Positions 4,418 through 9,068 of a DNA stretch of 9,068 bases are shown piece by piece. The stretch comes from JAKORR01 sp964608495 (lineage in GTDB: Bacteria > Armatimonadota > Zipacnadia > Zipacnadales > FEN-943), in the NCBI GenBank assembly GCA_964608495.1, contig CAZSOQ010000212.1, positions 1-9,068 on the forward strand. The letters are read 5' to 3'. The notes below the pieces were generated by a model that did no database searches, was not told where the DNA came from, and worked only from the letters and a program-made list of their open reading frames with translations. Numbering within the stretch: the first letter of the stretch is position 1; each line of letters begins with the position of its first letter. The translations under genes were made by a program, and so were the position numbers.

Positions 4418-6802
4418 GTGCGCCGAGCCATCCAGGTACTCGCGGTGCTGGCCGCCGGCATCGCGCTCGCGGCGCCGCCGCGAGGGGAGGACCTCCTCGC
4501 CAACCCCGGCTTCGAGCAGGTGACCGAGGGACGGGCCGGCGCCTGGAGCCCCGTGGGCAAGGGCTACTCCCTGGTGAGCGAGGGCGCCCAGCAGGGGTCG
4601 AGCTGCATCCGGTGCGAGTCCGATGTGCCCGACGAGACCCGGGGCGCCATGCAGGAGATCACCTTCGACCCGCCGATCCGGCATCCCCTCAGGGTCTCCG
4701 GCTGGAGCAAGGCCGAGGACGCCCTGGGCGTGGACTACTGCCTGTACGTGGACTGCTGGTACGACGACGGCACGAATCTGTGGGGCCAGCGCCAGAGCTT
4801 CGCCGCCGGCACGCACGACTGGCAGTACATCGAGTACGTGTTCAGCCCCGCCAAGCCAGTCAGCAGAATCCAGTACTTCATCCTGTTCCGCCGCTGCACG
4901 GGCAGGGCCTGGTTCGACAACGTTGCCATCAGCCTGGCTCCCTTCGAGGTGGAGCACGAGGCGCTCACCACCGGCCTCTACGGCGGCAACACCATCGAGT
5001 ACTCCGCGCGGCTGTCGCTGCCGGCCCGGTGGACCGCCTGCGTGCTCGGCGCGGGCCGGGAGGTCTACGCCACCGGGGGCCGGGGAACCGCGGTCGCTCT
5101 CGCCTGGCCGGGCACTGACCCCGAGGGGCGCCTGCTGCCCGGCGGCGACTACACCGTGCGGGTGGTCGCCCGCGACGACCTGCTCGCGGAGGAGCTGCGC
5201 CACGAGACCCAGGCCCGGACGCGCTCCGGCACCGGGCGAGGGTATGTGTGCTGGGTGCGCGACAGCATGACGCGGGAGCTTGTGGACTCGCTGCCGGACC
5301 TGGACACGGGCCCGCCGAGGGCCGAGGTGGCGCTGGCGGGCAACGAGTACGAGAGCTTCCAGGTGGTGCTGCGGGCCGCGCCCGGGCGCGACCTGAAGGG
5401 CTGCACGGTGGCCGTGAGCGCCCTGAAGGACGGGGCCGGGCACGCAATCCCCGCGAGCAACGTCGAGTGGCATCAGGTGGGCTTCGTGAAGCTCGATGAG
5501 CTGCACAAGCACCCGTACCTGCCCGACGCAGCCCCGGGCTGGTGGCCGGACCCGCTGCTGCCGGTGAGCAGGTTCGACGTGCCCGGCGGAGTGACCCAGT
5601 CGGTGTGGTTCACGGTCTACGCGCCGCCCGGGACCCCGGGGGGCGTGTACACGGGTGAGGTGGCCGTGAAGCCAAGCAACGGCCCCGAGGCGCGCGTGCC
5701 GGTGAAGGTGACGGTCTACGGCTTCGATGTGCCCACTCAGCCGCATATCAAGACCGCCTTCGCCCTGATGGACGGCTTCCTCGAGAAGGTCTACGGGGAC
5801 GTGACGCCCGAACTGCGGCGGGCCTACGGGGACTACGTACTGCGCCACCGGCTCAACCCCGACGACATCTCGCGCACCGACCCACCCGACCTGGAAGACA
5901 TCGCTCACTACTACGACCGCGGGCTGAATGCCTTCAACGTGACCAACATGGTGCAGCAGCGGGGGAAGCGGACGTGGGTCTGCTGGAGCGCGCTGGAGGT
6001 CTACACGCCGCAGTTCAAGGCCGATCTGATCCAGCGGCTGGACCCCTACGTGGCGGAGCTCAAGCGGCGCGGCTTCGCGGACAAGGCCTACGTGTACACC
6101 TTCGACGAGCGCGGCGAGGACTTCTACCCGGTCATCAAGGAGTACTTCGGGCTCATCAAGGAGCGCTACGGCCTGCCGACGCTGACGACGGCCAAGGTGG
6201 CACAGGAACCCGAGGCGATGAAGGCGCTGCAGGTGGACTGGAACTGCCCGGTGTCGTCCGTGTACAGCTTCGAGGGCGCCGAGAGGTGCCGCGCGGCGGG
6301 GCTGCAGGTATGGAGCTACGTGTGCTGCGGGCCACGGTATCCCTTCGCGAACTGGCTGGCGGACGATCCTCTGGTGGAGGCGCGGGTGATCTGGTGGCAG
6401 GCCTACCACCAGAAGATGGACGGGCTCCTGTACTGGGGGCTGAACATCTGGAGCCGCCAGGACAATGACTACATCATTGATCCCGAGACCGACGGTCCAC
6501 GGCTGAAGTGGAGCATCACCACGGGGGGCGACCAGTGGCGTACGCTGCACGGCGACGGGGTGATGCTGTACCCGGCCAAGGACGGGCCCATCGGCTGCAT
6601 CCGCTTGGCCAACCTGCGGGACGGGATCGAGGACTACGAGTACCTGTGGCGGTCGGCGGAGCTTGAGGGCAGCGTCGAGAAGGCGCGGGAGGCCTGCCTG
6701 CCGGTGACCACGAGCCTGACGACCTTCACGCGCGACCCGGCGGCGGTGTACGCGCAGCGAGAGGCCATCGCGCGACGGATCGAGGCGCTCCTGGCGCGGT
6801 AG
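4418..6802 (+). CDS. Secreted multidomain glycoside hydrolase, GH123/DUF4091-like
   Basis: This protein has 794 residues. A signal peptide (MRR..VLAVLAAGIALAA, residues 1-20) predicts export. Residues 25-175 look like a carbohydrate-binding beta-sandwich ('LLANPGFEQ...GAWSP', ending 'RAWFDNVAISL'), as in CBM4/9-type modules. Residues 176-282 hold an Ig-like segment with 'LLPGGDYTVRVVARD'. Residues 283-442 resemble the N-terminal beta-domain of GH123 proteins ('NEYESFQVVLRA', 'PGGVYTGEVAV'). Residues 443-794 are DUF4091/GH123 catalytic-like. They contain 'YVYTFDERGEDF' with the adjacent pair D563-E564, 'LLYWGLNIWSRQDND' and the signature tail 'RLANLRDGIEDYEYLW'. In GH123, an adjacent Asp-Glu pair carries out substrate-assisted hydrolysis of beta-linked N-acetylgalactosamine. 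Many DUF4091 homologues are uncharacterised, so this substrate is not certain. It probably acts on glycans outside the cytoplasm. Confidence 0.9.
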   Translation: MRRAIQVLAVLAAGIALAAPPRGEDLLANPGFEQVTEGRAGAWSPVGKGYSLVSEGAQQGSSCIRCESDVPDETRGAMQEITFDPPIRHPLRVSGWSKAEDALGVDYCLYVDCWYDDGTNLWGQRQSFAAGTHDWQYIEYVFSPAKPVSRIQYFILFRRCTGRAWFDNVAISLAPFEVEHEALTTGLYGGNTIEYSARLSLPARWTACVLGAGREVYATGGRGTAVALAWPGTDPEGRLLPGGDYTVRVVARDDLLAEELRHETQARTRSGTGRGYVCWVRDSMTRELVDSLPDLDTGPPRAEVALAGNEYESFQVVLRAAPGRDLKGCTVAVSALKDGAGHAIPASNVEWHQVGFVKLDELHKHPYLPDAAPGWWPDPLLPVSRFDVPGGVTQSVWFTVYAPPGTPGGVYTGEVAVKPSNGPEARVPVKVTVYGFDVPTQPHIKTAFALMDGFLEKVYGDVTPELRRAYGDYVLRHRLNPDDISRTDPPDLEDIAHYYDRGLNAFNVTNMVQQRGKRTWVCWSALEVYTPQFKADLIQRLDPYVAELKRRGFADKAYVYTFDERGEDFYPVIKEYFGLIKERYGLPTLTTAKVAQEPEAMKALQVDWNCPVSSVYSFEGAERCRAAGLQVWSYVCCGPRYPFANWLADDPLVEARVIWWQAYHQKMDGLLYWGLNIWSRQDNDYIIDPETDGPRLKWSITTGGDQWRTLHGDGVMLYPAKDGPIGCIRLANLRDGIEDYEYLWRSAELEGSVEKAREACLPVTTSLTTFTRDPAAVYAQREAIARRIEALLAR

Positions 6803-6814
6803 CAGCGGGCCGCG

Positions 6815-6838
6815 CGTGGGCACAGGCTTCAGCCCGCG
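6815..6838 (+). terminator. Hairpin after the glycoside hydrolase gene
   Basis: CGTGGGC (6815-6821) pairs with GCCCGCG (6832-6838), seven pairs with one G-U, around the loop ACAGGCTTCA. It starts 12 bases after the stop codon and lacks a T-run. From memory, 'cacaggcttcagcc'-type palindromes recur in some environmental bacterial genomes as REP-like elements; I cannot confirm that here. The rest of the 161-base spacer (6803-6963) shows nothing beyond the ribosome site of the next gene. Confidence 0.38.
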
Positions 6839-6947
6839 GTGGCGGCCGTGTCGTGGTCCGCGGGCGCCCGGCGACCGTGGATGCCCCAGAGGACCCGCCG
6901 GCGCGCCGCGGAAGAAGGCCCCAAGGCTTCACCATTCCCGTCGCCCC

Positions 6948-6953
6948 GGGAGG
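6948..6953 (+). promoter_or_regulatory. Shine-Dalgarno site deciding the ATG start at 6964
   Basis: GGGAGG lies 10 bases before the ATG at 6964. An open extension to 6853 encodes Arg/Pro-rich sequence unlike the family and has no comparable site, so 6964 is chosen. Confidence 0.55.
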
Positions 6954-6963
6954 CACCCGTCAC

Positions 6964-7992
6964 ATGCCCAGAGGTTACGCCCCAGGGAATCTGCGCACGG
7001 GCGTCATCGGCTGCGGCTGGCAGGGGCGCAGCCATGCCCGCGCCTACGCCGCGCTGCCCAACGCCACGCCCGTCGTGCTCTGCGACCTGGACGCCGAGAA
7101 GGCCCGCGCCCTCGCCGACGAGGTGGGCGCCGAGGCAGTTGGCGACTACCGCGAGGTGCTGGCCCGCGAGGACGTCGAGGCCGTGAGCGTCGTGCTGCCC
7201 GACCACCTCCACCGCGAGGCCTGCGAGGCCGCCTTCGCCGCGGGCAAGCACGTGCTGCTCGAGAAGCCCATGGCGACCACGGTCGCGGACGCCGAGGCCA
7301 TCCTCGAGGCCCAGGCCGCCGCGGGAACCAAGCTCATGGTCAACTGGTCCAACCGGTGGCAGATACCCTTCGCCCAGATCAAGGCCTCGCTGGACGCCGG
7401 GGAGCTGGGCGATCCCGTCTACTGCTACGCGCGGCTGAACAACACGCTCTTCGTGCCCACGACCATGCTCTCGTGGGCGGCCCACACGCGGCTGCCCTTC
7501 TGGCTCATCTGCCACCGCTACGACATCGCGCGCTGGTACTTCGGCTCGGAGGCCAAGCGGGTACACGCCGTGGCGCGGTCGGGCGTGCTGCGGGGAATGG
7601 GCCTGGACACGCCGGACTTCTACCAGGCCACCGTCGAGTTCGAGAACGGCTGCGTGGGCAACTTCGAGTCCTGCTGGATCCTGCCCGAGACCATGCCGGC
7701 CATCGTGGACAGCAAGTTCGAGCTGGTCTGCACCGAGGGGTTCGCGGCCTTCGACCCGGCTCTGCCCGTGACCATGATCGGCCGGCGCGACAAGTACGAG
7801 CACAGGGGCTTCATCTCCAGCGACGTGCACGGCGAGCCGCGCGGCTTCGTGGTGGACGCCATCGGGCACTTCGTGGACTGCGTGCTGCGCGACGAGGAGC
7901 CTCTGATCACGGGCCGCGACGGGCTCGCGGTCACCCGCGCCCTGGTCGCCATGGTCGAGTCCGCCGAGACGGGGGAGATCGTCGAGCTATGA
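6964..7992 (+). CDS. Gfo/Idh/MocA-family NAD(P)-dependent oxidoreductase
   Basis: This protein has 342 residues, a normal length for the family. The N-terminal Rossmann domain begins 'RTGVIGCGWQGRSHARAYA', with the dinucleotide-binding glycines G16, G18 and G21, and 'VVLCDLDAEKA' ends beta-2. 'VVLPDHLHREACEAAFAAGKHVLLEKPMA' contains the family's EKP signature (E100-K101-P102, catalytic Lys). The C-terminal alpha/beta domain carries 'ICHRYDIARWYFG' with H184 and D187, matching the family's H..D..rw..G motif near the active site, followed by the open-faced sheet ('TVEFENGCVGNFESCWILP'). Members oxidise or reduce sugars, inositols and related polyols; the exact substrate cannot be read from sequence. 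No signal peptide is seen, so it is cytosolic. It overlaps the M42 peptidase gene by ATGA, indicating coupled expression. It lies 161 bases downstream of the glycoside hydrolase, and a role in processing released sugars is plausible but unproven. Confidence 0.95.
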   Translation: MPRGYAPGNLRTGVIGCGWQGRSHARAYAALPNATPVVLCDLDAEKARALADEVGAEAVGDYREVLAREDVEAVSVVLPDHLHREACEAAFAAGKHVLLEKPMATTVADAEAILEAQAAAGTKLMVNWSNRWQIPFAQIKASLDAGELGDPVYCYARLNNTLFVPTTMLSWAAHTRLPFWLICHRYDIARWYFGSEAKRVHAVARSGVLRGMGLDTPDFYQATVEFENGCVGNFESCWILPETMPAIVDSKFELVCTEGFAAFDPALPVTMIGRRDKYEHRGFISSDVHGEPRGFVVDAIGHFVDCVLRDEEPLITGRDGLAVTRALVAMVESAETGEIVEL

Positions 7993-9068
7993 GCACCGAG
8001 ATTGACAGCCGCCTCCTCGAGCGCACCCGCGAGCTGCTGGGCCAGCTCCTGCCGACCCACGCGCCGGCCGGGCGCGAGCAGGAAATGGACGCGGTGTGCC
8101 TGCCGCTGGTCGAGCCCCTGGCCCAGCGCACCTGGCAGGACGCGACGGGCAACCTGATCGCGCAGCTCACCGACACCGAGGGTCCGCGGCTGGGGATCTT
8201 CGCCCACAAGGACGAGATCGCAGCGATGGTCAGCCGCATCCACGAGGACGGGAAGATGGAGCTGGAGCCTCTGGGCGGCTCGTGCCCGTGGACCTTCGGC
8301 GAGGGGCCCTGGGAGGTCCTGGGCGACGAGCCGGTGCTCGGTATCCTGGGCGTGGGCAGTATGCACGTCAGCCAGCTCTCGCCCGAGATCAATGCCCTCA
8401 AGTCCAGCCGCGCCCTGACCTGGCCCGACGTGCGCCTCGACTGCAAGCTCAGCCCGGAGGAGCTGGCCCGGCGGGGGGTGACGGTGGGCTGCCCGGCCTG
8501 CGTGGCCCGCTCGCGCAAGGCCCCGGTGTACCTGGGCGACTTCGTGGGCGGGTACGCGCTGGACGACAAGGCGGGCGTCGCGGCGGGCATCATGGCCGCC
8601 GAGTTGCTCCGCGAGGGCCCGTCGCCCCAGGCGTCCGTGTATCTTGTGCTCACGGGCATGGAGGAGATCGGCACGGTGGGCGCGCTTCACGTGCCCCGGG
8701 GCCTCGAGTTCGACGCCGTGCTGGCGATCGAGACTTTCCCCGTCGCGCCGGAGTACCCCATCGAGCCCGGGCCGTCGCCGGCGGTGGTGTTCAAGGACAG
8801 CATCGGGATCTACAGCCCGTGGCTGAGCCAGTTCCTGGCGCACACGGCCGAGCGCGTGACGGGCTCGGTGCAGCGGACCGTGGCCCGCAGCTTCGGCACC
8901 GACGCCAGCGGCCTGCTGAGGACCGGCCTGGCGCCCCGGGCCGCCATCGTCGGCTTCCCCACCGAGAACACCCACGGGTATGAGGTCGCGCACGTGGGGG
9001 GCATCGCCAACTGCGCCCGCGTGGCGGCTGAGTTCGCCGCCACCTTCCAGGAGGGGCTGATCAATGAC
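7989..9068 (+). CDS. M42-family metallo-aminopeptidase (3' end outside window)
   Basis: 360 residues are present with no stop codon; the protein is near full family length, so only a short tail should be missing. M42 landmarks appear in order: 'FAHKDEIAAMV' (metal ligand H73, D75), 'YALDDKAGVAAG' (bridging D192), 'LTGMEEIGTVGA' (catalytic E225, ligand E226), 'AIETFP' (E248 where family members usually have Asp) and 'FPTENTHGYE' (H329). Spacing between landmarks agrees with TET/M42 enzymes. Known role: large self-compartmentalising dinuclear metal aminopeptidases that trim peptides in the cytosol. Some relatives (FrvX, SgcX) sit in carbohydrate operons, as might be the case here. The start overlaps the oxidoreductase stop as ATGA, with GGGGGAGAT just upstream as a possible ribosome site. 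Glutamyl or other specificity cannot be told from sequence. Confidence 0.93.
   Translation, partial: MSTEIDSRLLERTRELLGQLLPTHAPAGREQEMDAVCLPLVEPLAQRTWQDATGNLIAQLTDTEGPRLGIFAHKDEIAAMVSRIHEDGKMELEPLGGSCPWTFGEGPWEVLGDEPVLGILGVGSMHVSQLSPEINALKSSRALTWPDVRLDCKLSPEELARRGVTVGCPACVARSRKAPVYLGDFVGGYALDDKAGVAAGIMAAELLREGPSPQASVYLVLTGMEEIGTVGALHVPRGLEFDAVLAIETFPVAPEYPIEPGPSPAVVFKDSIGIYSPWLSQFLAHTAERVTGSVQRTVARSFGTDASGLLRTGLAPRAAIVGFPTENTHGYEVAHVGGIANCARVAAEFAATFQEGLIND

Noticed and set aside
3776..6823. Uninterrupted minus-strand reading frame of 1015 codons antisense to the last pilin and the glycoside hydrolase.
   Set aside because: Its translation is rich in His, Arg, Gly, Pro and Val with no recognisable domain. 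It mirrors the third-position GC bias of the clear + strand genes, which removes stop codons on the opposite strand.
6853..6963. N-terminal extension of the Gfo/Idh/MocA protein.
   Set aside because: The Rossmann fold starts about 12 residues after the ATG at 6964, as usual in the family. The extension is Arg/Pro-rich and lacks a ribosome site.
7620..8993. Long minus-strand frame opposite the oxidoreductase and the M42 peptidase.
   Set aside because: It is low-complexity in composition, lacks family motifs, and lies opposite two unmistakable enzymes.
1..9068. tRNA, rRNA, CRISPR array, insertion sequence, attachment site or replication origin.
   Set aside because: I saw no tRNA-like cloverleaf, no regular spaced repeats, no transposase or integrase motifs, and no AT-rich origin-like segment.

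Overview
The window is very GC-rich (roughly 70 %), with strong G/C bias at third codon positions, clear Shine-Dalgarno sites and many 4-base gene overlaps. All eleven genes I can support are on the + strand. The mix of H-X9-DG pseudopilins (with 'YSADY/YASDY..P' and 'LCP' motifs), a GH123/DUF4091-type glycoside hydrolase, a Gfo/Idh/MocA oxidoreductase and an M42 peptidase suggests an environmental Armatimonadota, Planctomycetota or related bacterium. Armatimonadota is my first guess. This is inference from protein style, not from a marker gene.

Region 1 (1-4207) is a type II secretion / type IV pilus-like cluster. It opens with the C-terminal end of a GspE/PilB-type ATPase. Seven consecutive prepilin-like proteins follow: an unusual two-TM plus pilin fusion (229-801), a GspJ-like protein (798-1244), a short GspK/PilX-like protein (1241-1705), three H-X9-DG pseudopilins (1718-2302, 2299-3066, 3059-3586) and, after a 93-base gap, a fourth GspG-like pseudopilin (3680-4207). 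Most junctions overlap by 4 to 14 bases, so the first six pilins look like one translationally coupled unit. No GspF-like platform protein and no prepilin peptidase lie inside the window.

Region 2 (4208-6802) is a 210-base, hairpin-rich leader followed by a secreted 794-residue multidomain glycoside hydrolase. Its parts are a signal peptide, a carbohydrate-binding-like module, an Ig-like module, a GH123 N-terminal-like domain and a GH123/DUF4091-like catalytic domain with an adjacent Asp-Glu pair.

Region 3 (6803-9068) is a 161-base spacer with one hairpin, then a Gfo/Idh/MocA NAD(P)-dependent oxidoreductase overlapping by ATGA with an M42-family metallo-aminopeptidase that runs off the window end. 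The overall picture is a surface secretion or pilus assembly locus beside genes for glycan and peptide breakdown. No tRNA, rRNA, CRISPR array or insertion sequence was seen.
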